In this document: positions 27,253 through 36,594 of the stretch, piece after piece | Layout: every line of letters starts with the position of its first letter | Numbering within the stretch: position 1 is the stretch's first letter | Origin: Streptomyces sp. NBC_01283 | Lineage (GTDB): Bacteria; Actinomycetota; Actinomycetes; Streptomycetales; Streptomycetaceae | Length of the DNA: 64,000 nucleotides | Direction of reading: 5' to 3' | Assembly: GCF_041435335.1 (NCBI RefSeq) | Contig: NZ_CP108430.1 | Coordinates: forward strand, 2,896,501 to 2,960,500 | Program-made: the position numbers and the translations under genes | The notes under the pieces: generated by a model | What the model was told of the DNA's origin: nothing | Database searches by the model: none | Seen by the model: only the letters and a program-made list of their open reading frames with translations

Positions 27253-28920
27253 CTATTCCACGCCGATCAGCAGCAGCGCCGACTGGCGTCCACCGCGGTA
27301 GACCACCGTGTCGACCGCCAGATGCACCTCGCGCACATGCTTCTCCAGGTCGTCGCCGAGGCTGTCCGGCACGCCGTCGCCGAGCACCAGCGTGACCATC
27401 TCGCCGCCCGCGGCCAGCATCCGGTCGAGGACGGACCGTGCGGTGCGCGTGGTGTCGTCGCCGATCAGCGCGACATCGCCGTCGATCATGCCGAGGACGT
27501 CGCCGGCCTGGCAGATGCCCGCCATGGTCCACGACTGCCGCTCGGCGACGGCCAGTTCGGCGTACCGCGTCGCGCCGGCCGCCGAGGTCATCGCGACGAC
27601 GTCCTCGTCGAAGCGGCGGTCCGGCTCGTGCACGGCGAGCGCCGCGATGCCCTGGACCGCGGACCGGGTGGGGATCAGCGCGACCCGCACCCCTTCGCTG
27701 CGGGCCTGTTCCGCGGCGGCGGCAGCCGTGTGGCGCAGCTCGGCGTCGTTCGGCAGGAGCACCACCTCGCGCGCGTGGGCCCGCCGGATCGCGTCGACGA
27801 GCTCTCCGCTGGCGGGCGGCTCCCCGGGGCGCGTGGGCACGGTGGTCGCCCCGGCTTCGGAGTAGAGCCCCGCGAGCCCCTCTCCCGGTACGACGGCGAC
27901 GATCCCGCGCTGCACCCGCTCCCGGGGCGGCTGCGCGGCGCCCGCGGTGTGCGCGTCGCCCACCCCGAAGTGGGTGATGCGGATGCGGTGGGGCCGCCCT
28001 GCCTCGACGCCCGCCTCGACCGCCGCACCGGCGTCGTTCACATGGACGTGGACGTTCCACAGTCCGTCGCCGCCGACGACCACGAGGGAGTCCCCGAGCC
28101 CGTCCAGCCGAGTCCGCAGCCGCGCCACGGCCGTGTCGTCGGCCTCCAGGAGGTAGATGACCTCGAAGGCGGGGGCCGCGGCACCGGCCGGGACGTCCTG
28201 GCACTCGACGGCGTCCACGTCGCCGAGCGCACCGTCCGCGGCCTCAGCGGCCCTCAGCAGCGGGGACGCGGCCCTCCGCGGCACCGTCTCACCCGACAGG
28301 GCCCCTACGAGCGCCCCGAGCACCGCCACGAGCCCGCGCCCCCCGGCGTCCACCACTCCCGCACGGCCGAGCGCCGCGAGCTGCCCCGGCGTCGCGTCCA
28401 GGGCCCGGCACGCACCGTCGTACGCGGCCCGCGCCACCGCCCCGCAGTCGCCGTCCTCACCCGAAGCGGCGTCGGCGGCGGCGGTGGCCACCGTCAGGAC
28501 CGTGCCCTCGACGGGATGCGCCACCGCCTGGTAGGCCGACTCGGCGGCCCGGCGCAGCGCGAGAGCGAGCGCCCGGCCGCCGGCGTGATCAGTGTCATGG
28601 TCGGCGCCGAGGACCTGTGCCATGCCCCGCAGCAGCTGCGACAGGATCGTCCCGGAGTTCCCGCGGGCCCCGATCAGCGCGCCGTGCGCCATCGCCCGCA
28701 CGGCCTCGGCCAGGGTGGGGTGGGTCGGGTCCAGGCCCGTGAAGGCCGCGTCGACCGCCTGGGACGCCGATTCCACGGTCAGATAGAGGTTCGTTCCGGT
28801 GTCCCCGTCCGCGACCGGATAGACGTTGATCGCGTCGATCTCCTCGCGGGCCCCTCCCAGGGCGTCCAGGGCGAGGCCGCACCAGGCGCGCACCGCGACG
28901 GCGTCGAGGTTCTGCGGCAC
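27253..28920 (-). CDS. DAK2/DhaL-domain protein (FakA-like, YloV family)
   Basis: 555 aa. The N-terminal DhaL domain has the ADP/Mg motif INVYPVADGDTGTNLYLT (about 31-48) and the helical-barrel motifs GARGNSGTILSQLLRG. A middle and a C-terminal DegV/FakB-like region follow (VALIPTRSAVQGIAAL, GDVALIGDD, VTLVLGDGV). Firmicute homologues phosphorylate fatty acids with a FakB partner; no fakB is seen here, so that activity is inferred only. The GTG has AGGAGG 7 nt upstream. It lies just upstream of recG, a conserved pairing, and is divergent from rpmB. Confidence 0.88.
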   Translation of the reverse strand: MPQNLDAVAVRAWCGLALDALGGAREEIDAINVYPVADGDTGTNLYLTVESASQAVDAAFTGLDPTHPTLAEAVRAMAHGALIGARGNSGTILSQLLRGMAQVLGADHDTDHAGGRALALALRRAAESAYQAVAHPVEGTVLTVATAAADAASGEDGDCGAVARAAYDGACRALDATPGQLAALGRAGVVDAGGRGLVAVLGALVGALSGETVPRRAASPLLRAAEAADGALGDVDAVECQDVPAGAAAPAFEVIYLLEADDTAVARLRTRLDGLGDSLVVVGGDGLWNVHVHVNDAGAAVEAGVEAGRPHRIRITHFGVGDAHTAGAAQPPRERVQRGIVAVVPGEGLAGLYSEAGATTVPTRPGEPPASGELVDAIRRAHAREVVLLPNDAELRHTAAAAAEQARSEGVRVALIPTRSAVQGIAALAVHEPDRRFDEDVVAMTSAAGATRYAELAVAERQSWTMAGICQAGDVLGMIDGDVALIGDDTTRTARSVLDRMLAAGGEMVTLVLGDGVPDSLGDDLEKHVREVHLAVDTVVYRGGRQSALLLIGVE

Positions 28921-29106
28921 CTGCTCGCCTCCTAAGGGCATCCGGAATGGACGCAGCGTAGACCGGGAAGGGCGAAAGGCCCGGGGCGGGGCCGGGGCGA
29001 GACATGGTAGTTTCGTTCTACCGAAGCAGTCGTTGTATGCTGCTCCGGTTGCCCGACAAACATCGGGCCATTCCTCCTGGCAACGCCACCCACGATCATT
29101 GCACTG

Positions 29107-29124
29107 ATCCCGGCATGCCGGGAT
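29107..29124 (+). promoter_or_regulatory. perfect 18-bp palindrome in the rpmB leader
   Basis: ATCCCGGCATGCCGGGAT reads the same on both strands and ends 35 bp before the rpmB start. In RNA it would form a 7- or 8-bp stem with a tiny loop. It is either an operator or an mRNA structure that controls L28 synthesis. Confidence 0.45.
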
Positions 29125-29159
29125 TACCCGTAAGTGCATCTGAAGTCTTGGAGTGACCC

Positions 29160-29345
29160 GTGGCTGCCAACTGCGACGTCTGTGGCAAGGGGCCGAGCTT
29201 CGGCAACAACATCTCGCACTCTCACCGCCGTACGTCCCGTCGCTGGAACCCGAACATCCAGCGCGTTCGTGCCGTGGTCAGCGGGACGCCGAAGCGGCTC
29301 AACGCCTGCACCTCGTGCATCAAGGCCGGCAAGGTCTCGCGCTGA
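29160..29345 (+). CDS. rpmB: 50S ribosomal protein L28 (zinc-ribbon form)
   Basis: 61 aa. [32 protein letters not shown] and [10 protein letters not shown] match L28. Two CxxC pairs are intact, so this is the zinc-binding C+ form rather than the zinc-free paralogue induced in zinc starvation. GTG start with TTGGAGTG 5 nt upstream. Monocistronic, with a strong terminator 65 bp after the stop and a leader that carries an 18-bp palindrome. Confidence 0.97.
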   Translation: MAANCDVCGKGPSFGNNISHSHRRTSRRWNPNIQRVRAVVSGTPKRLNACTSCIKAGKVSR

Positions 29346-29410
29346 CGCAATTCCCCGAGCTCTTGATGAGCAGGGGATGCCCCGCTGCGCGGCCACCTAG
29401 CTGGTTGCTG

Positions 29411-29443
29411 AAAGAGCCGGTCCCCCGAGGGGACCGGCTCTTT
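29411..29443 (+). terminator. terminator of rpmB
   Basis: Perfect 15-bp stem (29411-29425 with 29429-29443), 3-nt loop, ending in CTCTTTCG. AAA at its other foot could also serve thiL from the opposite side. Between it and the thiL stop at 29586 I see nothing else. Confidence 0.9.
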
Positions 29444-29585
29444 CGTGTGCCCGCATGCGTGTGCCTACAGGGCACCGCCTCCACCGGAAGCTCCCAAGCG
29501 CCTTGCACGCCGAGGGAGTTCTGGATGCCCGCGCCGCCGCCGGAGTCGGACCCGGCGCCGGTCAGGACGCGGGGCGGCGCGTCGG

Positions 29586-30554
29586 TCACTCCATGTCGCC
29601 GTTGTCGCCGAAGTGGTCCCAGCCCTTGCTGGTCCAGGGCGCCCCGTCGACCGTCACCTGGGGCAGGGCGGAGGGGTTGAGGACCTCGCCGATGACCTTC
29701 CAGCGGGCGGGCAGCTTCACGTCCGGCGGGAACGTCGCCACGATCGCGTGATCCTCGCCGCCGTTGAGGACCCACTGCAGCGGGTCGACGCCGACGGCCT
29801 GGCCGATGTCGTTCATCTGGGAGGGCACGTCGACGTCGCCGGAGCGGATGTCGATGCGCACCTTGCTCGCATCGGCGATGTGGCCGAGGTCGGCGATGAG
29901 ACCGTCGCTCACGTCCGTCATCGAGGTCGCGCCGAGGCCTGCCGCCGCGGGACCCGCGTGGTACGGCGGTTCGGGCCTGCGGTGGGCCTCCACGAAGGCG
30001 CGGGGCGAGCGGAAGCCGCGCGAGAGCACCGCGTGCCCGGCCGCGGACCAGCCCAACCAGCCGGTGACGGCGACGACATCGCCGGGCTGCGCGCCCGCGC
30101 GCGTGACGGGCTCGTGGTTGCGCAGATCGCCGAGCGCGGTGATCGCGACGGTGATCGTGTCACCGCGTACGACATCGCCGCCCACGACGGCCGCTCCCGC
30201 GACCTGGCATTCGTCCCGCAGGCCGTCCATGAGCTCGGTGGGCCAGCTGGCGGGGAGTTCGGCGGGCACGACCAGGCCGAGGAGGAGCGCGGTCGGCACG
30301 GCGCCCATGGCGGCGATGTCCGCGAGGTTCTGTGCGGCTGCCTTGCGGCCCACGTCGTACGCGGTCGACCAGTCGCGGCGGAAGTGCCGCCCCTCGAGGA
30401 GGATGTCGGTGCTCGCCACGACCCTGCGGTCGGGGGCCGACACGACGGCGGCGTCATCACCCGGGCCGAGCCGGACGGCCGGGGTGGTGGTGAGCCGAGA
30501 GGTGAGTTCCCTGATGAGCCCGAACTCCCCCAACTCGCCGACGGTTCCCTTCAC
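29586..30554 (-). CDS. thiL: thiamine-monophosphate kinase ThiL
   Basis: 322 aa. Typical PurM-like fold motifs: [10 protein letters not shown] (about 30-39), [41 protein letters not shown] and [16 protein letters not shown], with [14 protein letters not shown] near the end. It phosphorylates TMP to the cofactor thiamine pyrophosphate. No TPP riboswitch was noticed in front of it. It is leftward and divergent from the Lrp-domain gene. Confidence 0.95.
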   Translation of the reverse strand: MKGTVGELGEFGLIRELTSRLTTTPAVRLGPGDDAAVVSAPDRRVVASTDILLEGRHFRRDWSTAYDVGRKAAAQNLADIAAMGAVPTALLLGLVVPAELPASWPTELMDGLRDECQVAGAAVVGGDVVRGDTITVAITALGDLRNHEPVTRAGAQPGDVVAVTGWLGWSAAGHAVLSRGFRSPRAFVEAHRRPEPPYHAGPAAAGLGATSMTDVSDGLIADLGHIADASKVRIDIRSGDVDVPSQMNDIGQAVGVDPLQWVLNGGEDHAIVATFPPDVKLPARWKVIGEVLNPSALPQVTVDGAPWTSKGWDHFGDNGDME

Positions 30555-30763
30555 CGGGACTCACCATGCCCTTTCACGCTGCTCGGCTTGCGGTCGCGAG
30601 CCGTCACTGTCATAGGTACGGTCGATATGACCGTCAACTTCTGTTGCCCGTCCACCGCGATGTGCGCGCCACAGCTCCCCCGGGTCTCCCCGCGGGAAGC
30701 GGCGACGCGGTACCGTGGCGTCCCTTCTCCCCACATGATCCTCGTGGCCGCCCTGGAGGTTCC

Positions 30764-30997
30764 GTGGTACAGGCGTACATCCTGATCCAAACAGAGGTCG
30801 GCAAAGCGTCGACCGTCGCCGAGCTGATCGCCAAGATCCCAGGAGTGATCCAGGCCGAGGACGTGACCGGACCCTACGATGTCATCGTGCGCGCCCAGGC
30901 GGACACGGTCGACGAACTCGGCCGCATGGTGGTCGCCAAGGTCCAGCAAGTGGACGGCATCACCCGGACCCTGACCTGCCCCGTCGTGCACCTCTAG
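30764..30997 (+). CDS. stand-alone Lrp/AsnC ligand-binding (RAM) domain protein
   Basis: 77 aa, only the C-terminal RAM domain of Lrp/AsnC regulators: VQAYILIQTEVGKASTVAEL, IPGVIQAEDVTGPYDVIVRA and the closing TRTLTCPVVHL. There is no helix-turn-helix. GTG start with GGAGG 4 nt upstream. Such stand-alone RAM domains form multimers that bind amino acids and can act as cofactors of full-length Lrp proteins; its partner is not known. It precedes the lipoprotein gene by 20 bp. Confidence 0.92.
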   Translation: MVQAYILIQTEVGKASTVAELIAKIPGVIQAEDVTGPYDVIVRAQADTVDELGRMVVAKVQQVDGITRTLTCPVVHL

Positions 30998-31017
30998 CCC
31001 CCGTCTACCCTTGGCCG

Positions 31018-31506
31018 GTGAAGAATTCCCGTCGCCGGCGTCGCTGCCTCGTCCCAGCTCCCGTGCTCGCACTGCTGATCGCGTCCGCGGGCTGCTCCTC
31101 AGCAGACGAAACAGTGAAGGCTGCGGTTCCCACCCCGGACAGCAAGGTCACCGAACTGTGCCGGAACCTGGACGAGCGGCTGCCGAACAAGGTGGACGGT
31201 CTGAAGCGTGCCGATCCCGAGCCGAAGTCGGAGTTGACCGCCGGGTGGGGAGACCCGGCGATCATACTGCGCTGCGGTGTCGCCAGGCCGCCCAAGATGA
31301 ACGACCCCGAGGCCGACGCCGTGACGGTGGACGGCGTCAACTGGCTGCTCGACGAGCAGGACGACGGTTCCTTCCGCTTCACCTCCACGCTGCGCAAGGC
31401 GTACGTGGAGGTGACGCTGCCCAAGGAGCGCGCGGGGGACGGCGTTAGTCCGCTGACGGACTTCGCCGCCCCCGTGAAGAAGGCCATCCCCAAGGGGATC
31501 GCGTAG
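31018..31506 (+). CDS. DUF3515 lipoprotein
   Basis: 162 aa. The basic start (KNSRRRRR) is followed by a hydrophobic segment and a lipobox-like LLIASAGC with Cys near residue 26, so it is probably an acylated membrane lipoprotein. The body has an RRADPEPK-like region and the conserved ILRCGVxRP motif of DUF3515, an actinobacterial family without known function; a paired Cys (ELCRNL...LRCGV) may form a disulphide. GTG start; TACCCT ends 7 nt upstream, so a leaderless mRNA is possible. Convergent with ddlA, only 16 bp apart. Confidence 0.85.
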   Translation: MKNSRRRRRCLVPAPVLALLIASAGCSSADETVKAAVPTPDSKVTELCRNLDERLPNKVDGLKRADPEPKSELTAGWGDPAIILRCGVARPPKMNDPEADAVTVDGVNWLLDEQDDGSFRFTSTLRKAYVEVTLPKERAGDGVSPLTDFAAPVKKAIPKGIA

Positions 31507-31522
31507 GTCCCGCTACGGAGGG

Positions 31523-32701
31523 CTAGCGCAGCCCCGTGGAGCGGTTGAGGGCGGCCTGGACGAGACGGTCCACCAGCTCGGGGTAGCTGACGCCGCTCGC
31601 CTCCCACATCTGCGGGTACATCGAGATGGGCGTGAAGCCCGGCATCGTGTTGATCTCGTTGATCACGAACCCGTCCTCGGTGAGGAAGAAGTCCGCGCGC
31701 ACCAGGCCCTCGCAGGACGTGGCCTCGAAGGCGTCGACGGCGAGCCGCTGGATCTCGGCGGTCTGCTCGGGCGTCAGCGGGGCGGGCACGATCCCGGGCG
31801 TCGAGTCGATGTACTTCGCCTCGAAGTCGTAGTAGTCGTGCGACTGCACCGGCGGGATCTCGGCGGGCACGCTCGCGCGCGGCCCGTCCTCGAACTCCAG
31901 GACCCCGCACTCGATCTCACGACCGCGCAGGAGCGACTCGACGAGGATCTTGGGGTCGTGGCGGCGGGCCTCCTCGATCGCCTCGTCGAGGCCTTCGAAG
32001 GAGTCGACCTTCGTGATGCCCATCGAAGAGCCCCCGCGCGCGGGCTTGATGAACAGCGGCCAGCCGTGCTCGCCGGCGAATTCCGCGATCTTCTTGCGGG
32101 CGGTCTGCTGGTCGCGGTCCCACTCGCGCGGGCGGATCACCAGGTACGGGCCGACGGGCAGCCCGAAGGAGGTGAACACCCGCTTCATGTACTCCTTGTC
32201 CTGGCCGACGGCCGAGGCGAGCACGCCGGCGCCCACGTAGGGCACTCCGGAGAGCTCCAGGAGTCCTTGGAGGGTGCCGTCCTCGCCGTACGGACCGTGC
32301 AGCATCGGGAAGACGACATCTACCTCGCCGAGCGCCTTGGGCACCGAGCCCGGCTCGCTGTAGACGACCTCGCGGTTGTTGGGGTCCAGGGGCATCACCA
32401 CGCCCCCGTCGGCCGATTCGGCCAGCGCGTCGACGTTGGGCACCTGACGCTCGGTGATCGCCATGCGGTCGGGATCGTCGGCGGTCAGGGCCCAGCGGCC
32501 GTCCGTCGTGATGCCGATGGGCAGGACGTCGTACTTGGTGCGGTCGATGGCACGCAGCACGGCGCCCGCCGTGACGACCGAGATGCCGTGCTCCGAGCTG
32601 CGGCCGCCGAACACGACGGCCACACGCGGCTTGCGGAGCGGCAGCTCAGAGCTCTGCTCGGGGCGCGGCTCGGGGCTCTGGGGGAGGTTCTCGCTGCTCA
32701 T
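31523..32701 (-). CDS. ddlA: D-alanine--D-alanine ligase
   Basis: 392 aa, ATP-grasp enzyme making the D-Ala-D-Ala end of peptidoglycan precursors. Motifs: VAVVFGGRSSEHGISVVTAG (about 27-46), MLHGPYGEDGTLQGLLEL, FIKPARGGSSMGITKV, and the metal-binding end VINEINTMPGFTPISMYP. The inserted omega-loop form is typical of actinobacteria. The residue pattern is of the ordinary Ddl, not clearly of a D-Ala-D-Lac ligase. Start ATG chosen after an upstream low-complexity frame. Downstream of gpsA and plsC in the same direction (34-bp gap). Confidence 0.95.
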   Translation of the reverse strand: MSSENLPQSPEPRPEQSSELPLRKPRVAVVFGGRSSEHGISVVTAGAVLRAIDRTKYDVLPIGITTDGRWALTADDPDRMAITERQVPNVDALAESADGGVVMPLDPNNREVVYSEPGSVPKALGEVDVVFPMLHGPYGEDGTLQGLLELSGVPYVGAGVLASAVGQDKEYMKRVFTSFGLPVGPYLVIRPREWDRDQQTARKKIAEFAGEHGWPLFIKPARGGSSMGITKVDSFEGLDEAIEEARRHDPKILVESLLRGREIECGVLEFEDGPRASVPAEIPPVQSHDYYDFEAKYIDSTPGIVPAPLTPEQTAEIQRLAVDAFEATSCEGLVRADFFLTEDGFVINEINTMPGFTPISMYPQMWEASGVSYPELVDRLVQAALNRSTGLR

Positions 32702-32735
32702 ATCGGCTTGAGGGTACCCGCTGGCCCGGGGAGAG

Positions 32736-33746
32736 TCAGCGGCGCTCGGGCTTGGCGCTGCGTGACATGAGCTCCTTGAGGGCGACCACCGGCGGCGTGC
32801 CCTCGTGCACGATGCCCACGACCGTTTCCGTGATGGGCATGTCGACGCCGTGCCTGCGGGCCAGTTCGAGGACCGACTCACAGGACTTGACGCCCTCGGC
32901 GGTCTGCTTGGTGACCGCGATGGTCTCCTCGAGCGTCATGCCCTTGCCGAGGTTCGTGCCGAAGGTGTGGTTGCGCGACAGCGGCGACGAGCAGGTCGCC
33001 ACCAGGTCGCCCAGGCCCGCGAGTCCGGAGAACGTCAGCGGGTCCGCGCCCATGGCCAGGCCCAGACGGGTGGTCTCGGCGAGGCCGCGGGTGATGAGCG
33101 AGCCCTTGGTGTTGTCGCCGAGGCCCATGCCGTCCGCGATGCCGACGGCGAGGCCGATGACGTTCTTGACGGCGCCGCCGAGTTCGCAGCCGACGACGTC
33201 CGTGTTCGTGTACGGGCGGAAGTACGGGGTGTGGCAGGCCGTCTGCAGGCGCTGCGCGATCGATTCGTCGCGGCAGGCGACCACGGCGGCGGCGGGCTGC
33301 CTGGCGGCGATCTCGCGGGCCAGGTTGGGACCCGTGACGACGGCGATGCGGTCGGCGGCGACCTTCGTGACGTCCTCGATGACCTCGCTCATCCGCATCG
33401 CGGAGCCCAGTTCGACGCCCTTCATGAGGGAGACGAGCACGGTGTCCGGGGCGAGCAGCGGCGCCCACGCGGCGAGGTTTCCGCGCAGCGTCTGCGAGGG
33501 CACGGCGAGCACGGTGAAGTCGGCGCCTGCGGCGGCCTCGGCCGGGTCGGTGGTCGCCCTGATGTTCTGCGGGAGTTCGACACCGGGGAGGTAGTCCGGG
33601 TTGCTGTGCGAGGAGTTGACCGCCTCGGCGAGTTCGGCGCGCCGTCCCCACAGGGTGACGTCGCACCCCGCGTCGGCGAGCACCATGCCGAAGGCAGTGC
33701 CCCAAGAGCCCGTTCCGAAGACGGCGGCCTTCACCGGGGTCGTCAC
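32736..33746 (-). CDS. gpsA: glycerol-3-phosphate dehydrogenase [NAD(P)+] GpsA
   Basis: 336 aa. The Rossmann motif AVFGTGSWGTAFGMVLADAG is at the N-terminus, then VTGPNLAREIA, the catalytic Lys region GGAVKNVIGLAVGIADG and the motif TFSGLAGLGDLVATCSS. It makes sn-glycerol-3-phosphate for phospholipids. GTG start with GGAGG 7 nt upstream and a 4-bp overlap (GTGA) with the plsC stop. The set plsC-gpsA-ddlA combines lipid head precursor, acylation and cell-wall precursor synthesis. Confidence 0.96.
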   Translation of the reverse strand: MTTPVKAAVFGTGSWGTAFGMVLADAGCDVTLWGRRAELAEAVNSSHSNPDYLPGVELPQNIRATTDPAEAAAGADFTVLAVPSQTLRGNLAAWAPLLAPDTVLVSLMKGVELGSAMRMSEVIEDVTKVAADRIAVVTGPNLAREIAARQPAAAVVACRDESIAQRLQTACHTPYFRPYTNTDVVGCELGGAVKNVIGLAVGIADGMGLGDNTKGSLITRGLAETTRLGLAMGADPLTFSGLAGLGDLVATCSSPLSRNHTFGTNLGKGMTLEETIAVTKQTAEGVKSCESVLELARRHGVDMPITETVVGIVHEGTPPVVALKELMSRSAKPERR

Positions 33747-34534
33747 TTGCTGTCCTCCGTGGTGTTCTCGGGGCTGCTCTCGGGGACGCCGCGACCGCTG
33801 CGGTCCGCCGCCTTGCGGCGTTGCGCCAGGCGCGCCTTGCGCGGGTCGTACGGGGTGTCGGGGGCCTTCTCGTGCCGGATCTCCTCCAGGAGTTCGGTGA
33901 CCGCGGCCATGATGGTCTCGGTCACCTCCCGCAGGACCTCGGGAGTGGGCTCCTTGTCGTGGAAGCGCGAGAGGTCGACCGGCTCGCCCGCGAGCACCTG
34001 GAGCTTCTTGCGCGGGAAGAGGCTGAGCTTCTTGCTGTACGGCGGGAGCGCGAGGTTGGCGCCCCACTGCGCGACGGGGATCACAGGGCACTTGGTCCGC
34101 AGGGCGACCCGTGCGGCACCGGACTTGGCCGTCATCGGCCACATCTCGGGGTCCCGGGTGAGGGTGCCCTCCGGGTAGAACGCCACGCACTCACCGCGCT
34201 CGATCGCGTCGACCGCGGCACGGAAGGCGTCGAGCGCGTTCGTGGTCTCGCGGTAGACGGGGATCTGGCCCGTGCCCTTCATGACCTTGCCGACGAACCC
34301 GTCCTTGAAAAGGCCGTCCTTTGCCAGGAATCGAGGCACTCGTCCGGTGTTGTACTGAAAATGTGCGTACGAGAGCGGGTCGATATACGAGTTGTGATTC
34401 ACCGCGGTGATGAATCCGCCGTCGGCCGGAATGTGTTCCATTCCCCGCCAGTCCCGCTTGAACAGAACCACCAGCGGCGGTTTAGCGATGACCGCCGCCA
34501 GGCGGTACCAGAAGCCGATTCTGCGGCGGGACAC
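33743..34534 (-). CDS. plsC: 1-acyl-sn-glycerol-3-phosphate acyltransferase (PlsC family)
   Basis: 263 aa. The acyltransferase motif NHNSYID (NHx4D, about 45-51) and the glycerol-phosphate-binding YPEGTLTRD (about 120) are intact, followed by CPVIPVAQWGA. An N-terminal hydrophobic stretch (FWYRLAAVIAKPPLVVLF) should sit in the membrane. It acylates lysophosphatidate to phosphatidate. The tail (about 215-263) is basic and disordered. The GTG with GGAGGAAGG 7 nt upstream was preferred over an ATG six codons earlier that is inside this same box. Translationally coupled to gpsA. Confidence 0.92.
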   Translation of the reverse strand: MSRRRIGFWYRLAAVIAKPPLVVLFKRDWRGMEHIPADGGFITAVNHNSYIDPLSYAHFQYNTGRVPRFLAKDGLFKDGFVGKVMKGTGQIPVYRETTNALDAFRAAVDAIERGECVAFYPEGTLTRDPEMWPMTAKSGAARVALRTKCPVIPVAQWGANLALPPYSKKLSLFPRKKLQVLAGEPVDLSRFHDKEPTPEVLREVTETIMAAVTELLEEIRHEKAPDTPYDPRKARLAQRRKAADRSGRGVPESSPENTTEDSK

Positions 34535-34745
34535 TCGGACACCTTCCTCCATGAACCTGGTAGGCCGCACAAGTGTCGCCCCAGGCTGCCTGTCTGTCGA
34601 GAACACCGTACGCCCACCCGTCTCCCGCCACCGCCCCTGTAAAGAGGCGCTACGCGCCGCCCCTCCTGATCCCGGAACCCGGCCCCGGTGGTGCCCCGCT
34701 CAGCAGGTCACAATGGGCCCGACGCGAAGGATGGAGCCGCCACCC

Positions 34746-35381
34746 GTGCAGTGGACCCTGGTGATACCCCTGAAACCGCTGGAGCGCGCCAAGAGCAGGC
34801 TCACCGCCACCACCGGCGACACGCTGCGGCCGGGCCTCGCCCTGGCCTTCGCACAGGACACCGTGGCCGCCGCGGTGTCCTGCCCGGCGGTGCGGGATGT
34901 GGTGGTCGTCACGGACGATCTCCTTGCCGGGCGCGAGCTGGCGTCCCTGGGGGCCCGGATCGTCCGCGACGAGCCCGTGGGGGGCCTCAACGCCGCTCTG
35001 GCACACGGAACGGGTGTAGTACGCACCGAACGGCCCGAATCGGCCGTCGCGGCGCTGAATGCCGATCTCCCCGCACTGCGCCCCCTGGAATTGGCCCGCG
35101 TGCTCGACAGCGCGGCCCAATTCCCCCGCTCATTCCTTCCTGATGCCGCAGGAATCGGCACGACCCTGCTGTCCGCAGCCCCCGGCTTGGAATTGCGCCC
35201 CGCATTCGGCGCGGCGTCCCGCTCCCGGCACACGGCCTCGGGTGCGGTGGAACTTCCGCTCGACGGTGTCGACTCCGTACGCCAGGACGTGGACACCGGC
35301 GACGACCTGCGGGCCGCGCTCGCGCTGGGCGTGGGGCCACGCACGGCGACGGCTGCCGCGCGGCTGCTGATCGCCGACTGA
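34746..35381 (+). CDS. cofC: 2-phospho-L-lactate / phosphoenolpyruvate guanylyltransferase (CofC/FbiD)
   Basis: 211 aa. The MobA-like nucleotidyltransferase pattern is visible: WTLVIPLKPLERAKSRL, AVRDVVVVTDD, AVAALNADLPALRP (the acidic D-x-P metal site) and PDAAGIGTTLL. It activates phospholactate or PEP with GTP at the start of coenzyme F420 side-chain assembly. The GTG after GGAG was chosen because homologues start with QWTLV; an ATG 11 codons upstream is open. Divergent from plsC. Confidence 0.9.
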   Translation: MQWTLVIPLKPLERAKSRLTATTGDTLRPGLALAFAQDTVAAAVSCPAVRDVVVVTDDLLAGRELASLGARIVRDEPVGGLNAALAHGTGVVRTERPESAVAALNADLPALRPLELARVLDSAAQFPRSFLPDAAGIGTTLLSAAPGLELRPAFGAASRSRHTASGAVELPLDGVDSVRQDVDTGDDLRAALALGVGPRTATAAARLLIAD

Positions 35382-35394
35382 GTACGCTTCCCCC

Positions 35395-35598
35395 ATGCAG
35401 GCGACCGCGTACACGTACGACTCCGAGACCCGCAGCGGCAGCGTGCTGCTCGACGACGGCACTCCGGTGCCCTTCGATCCCCCGGCGTTCGACGCGGGCG
35501 GCCTGCGGCTGCTCAGGCCCGGCCAGCGGGTGCGGATCGAGGTCGAGGGAGAGGGCGAGGGGCGTCGCATCACGTTGGTGACGCTGCAGACGTTCTGA
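35395..35598 (+). CDS. small OB/cold-shock-like conserved protein
   Basis: 67 aa. The pattern [19 protein letters not shown]...[31 protein letters not shown] resembles the first strands of a cold-shock or S1-type OB fold, but the RNP motifs of true cold-shock proteins are absent. It follows cofC by 13 bp, so it is probably co-transcribed with it, and ends before a bidirectional terminator. Function unknown. Confidence 0.8.
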   Translation: MQATAYTYDSETRSGSVLLDDGTPVPFDPPAFDAGGLRLLRPGQRVRIEVEGEGEGRRITLVTLQTF

Positions 35599-35654
35599 GG
35601 CCGGGGCTCCCCTCGGGCCCCGTCCGGCCCCGGTCCGGGCCCCGCACACGCCGC

Positions 35655-35684
35655 GGGCCGGGCTCCCAGTGGGGAGCCCGGCCC
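35655..35684. terminator. bidirectional terminator, OB-like gene / hupS
   Basis: Perfect 13-bp GC stem (35655-35667 with 35672-35684) with a 4-nt loop between two convergent genes. Confidence 0.85.
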
Positions 35685-35707
35685 GGCGCGTGAGTACCCT
35701 CTTGCCC

Positions 35708-36421
35708 TTACTTCTTGCGGGCGGTCACCTTCTTGGCGGTGGTCTTGCGCGCCGCCGACTTCTTGGCGGGTGCGGTCTTCTTGGCCGCGGTCTTCTTGGT
35801 GGCCGGCGCGGTCTTCTTGGCGACAGCCTTCTTCGCCGGCGCGGCCTTCTTCGCCGTCGTCTTCTTGGCTGTCGACGCCTTCTTGGCCGTGGTGGCCTTC
35901 TTGGCGGTGGTCTTGGCCGTGGGCGCCTTCTTGGCCGTGGTGGCCTTCTTGGCCGTCGTCTTCTTGGCCGTGGCCGCCTTCTTGGCCGTGGTGGCCTTCT
36001 TGGCGGTAGTAGCCTTCTTCACCGCCGCCTTCTTGGCGGTAGTAGCCTTCTTCGCCGCTGCCTTCTTGACGGTCGGCGAAGCGCTGCCCACTGAATAGGT
36101 GCCCTTGGGTGCCTTCTGGACCGCGGGTGCGTTCCTCGGAAGCTTCTTCGAGCCGTTCACCAGGTCCTTGAAGCCCTGTCCGGCGCGGAAGCGGGGAACC
36201 GAGGTCTTCTTGACTCGAACACGCTGCCCAGTCTGCGGGTTGCGCGCGATTCGGGCCGGACGCTCAACCTTCTCGAACGAGCCGAAACCGGTGACCGATA
36301 CACGCTCTCCGCTGACCACTGCCCGGACGATTGCGTCCAGAACCGCGTCCACAGCTTCGGCGGCCTGCTGACGGCCACCCACCTTGTCGGCAATCGCTTC
36401 TACGAGCTGCGCCTTGTTCAC
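35708..36421 (-). CDS. hupS: HU-family nucleoid protein HupS with Lys/Ala-rich tail
   Basis: 237 aa. Residues 1-90 are a complete HU domain ([53 protein letters not shown]). Residues about 115-237 are a histone-H1-like tail built of repeated [17 protein letters not shown] units with almost only Lys, Ala, Thr and Pro. This matches Streptomyces HupS, which compacts spore nucleoids in S. coelicolor. ATG start. Convergent with the OB-like gene. The tail DNA is itself a short-period repeat, so its length may vary between strains. Confidence 0.96.
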   Translation of the reverse strand: MNKAQLVEAIADKVGGRQQAAEAVDAVLDAIVRAVVSGERVSVTGFGSFEKVERPARIARNPQTGQRVRVKKTSVPRFRAGQGFKDLVNGSKKLPRNAPAVQKAPKGTYSVGSASPTVKKAAAKKATTAKKAAVKKATTAKKATTAKKAATAKKTTAKKATTAKKAPTAKTTAKKATTAKKASTAKKTTAKKAAPAKKAVAKKTAPATKKTAAKKTAPAKKSAARKTTAKKVTARKK

Positions 36422-36594
36422 GTCTTCCCCTTCGGAGACCTCGCCCGAGCGTATTCGCCAGGCTTTTTCGCACGTTAGGCAGATATATACCGCAAATCAA
36501 ACACGAAACGGGCTAATCACCCTTGTGCCGCAACGAACTCGGCTGTCCATGAGTTCCTCGAAGGTTCCTCGAAGGGCCGTTTGAGCCTTGCGGC

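Noticed and set aside
30555..30763. TPP riboswitch upstream of thiL
   Set aside because: No CUGAGA/GGAUAC-like conserved words were found in the leader.
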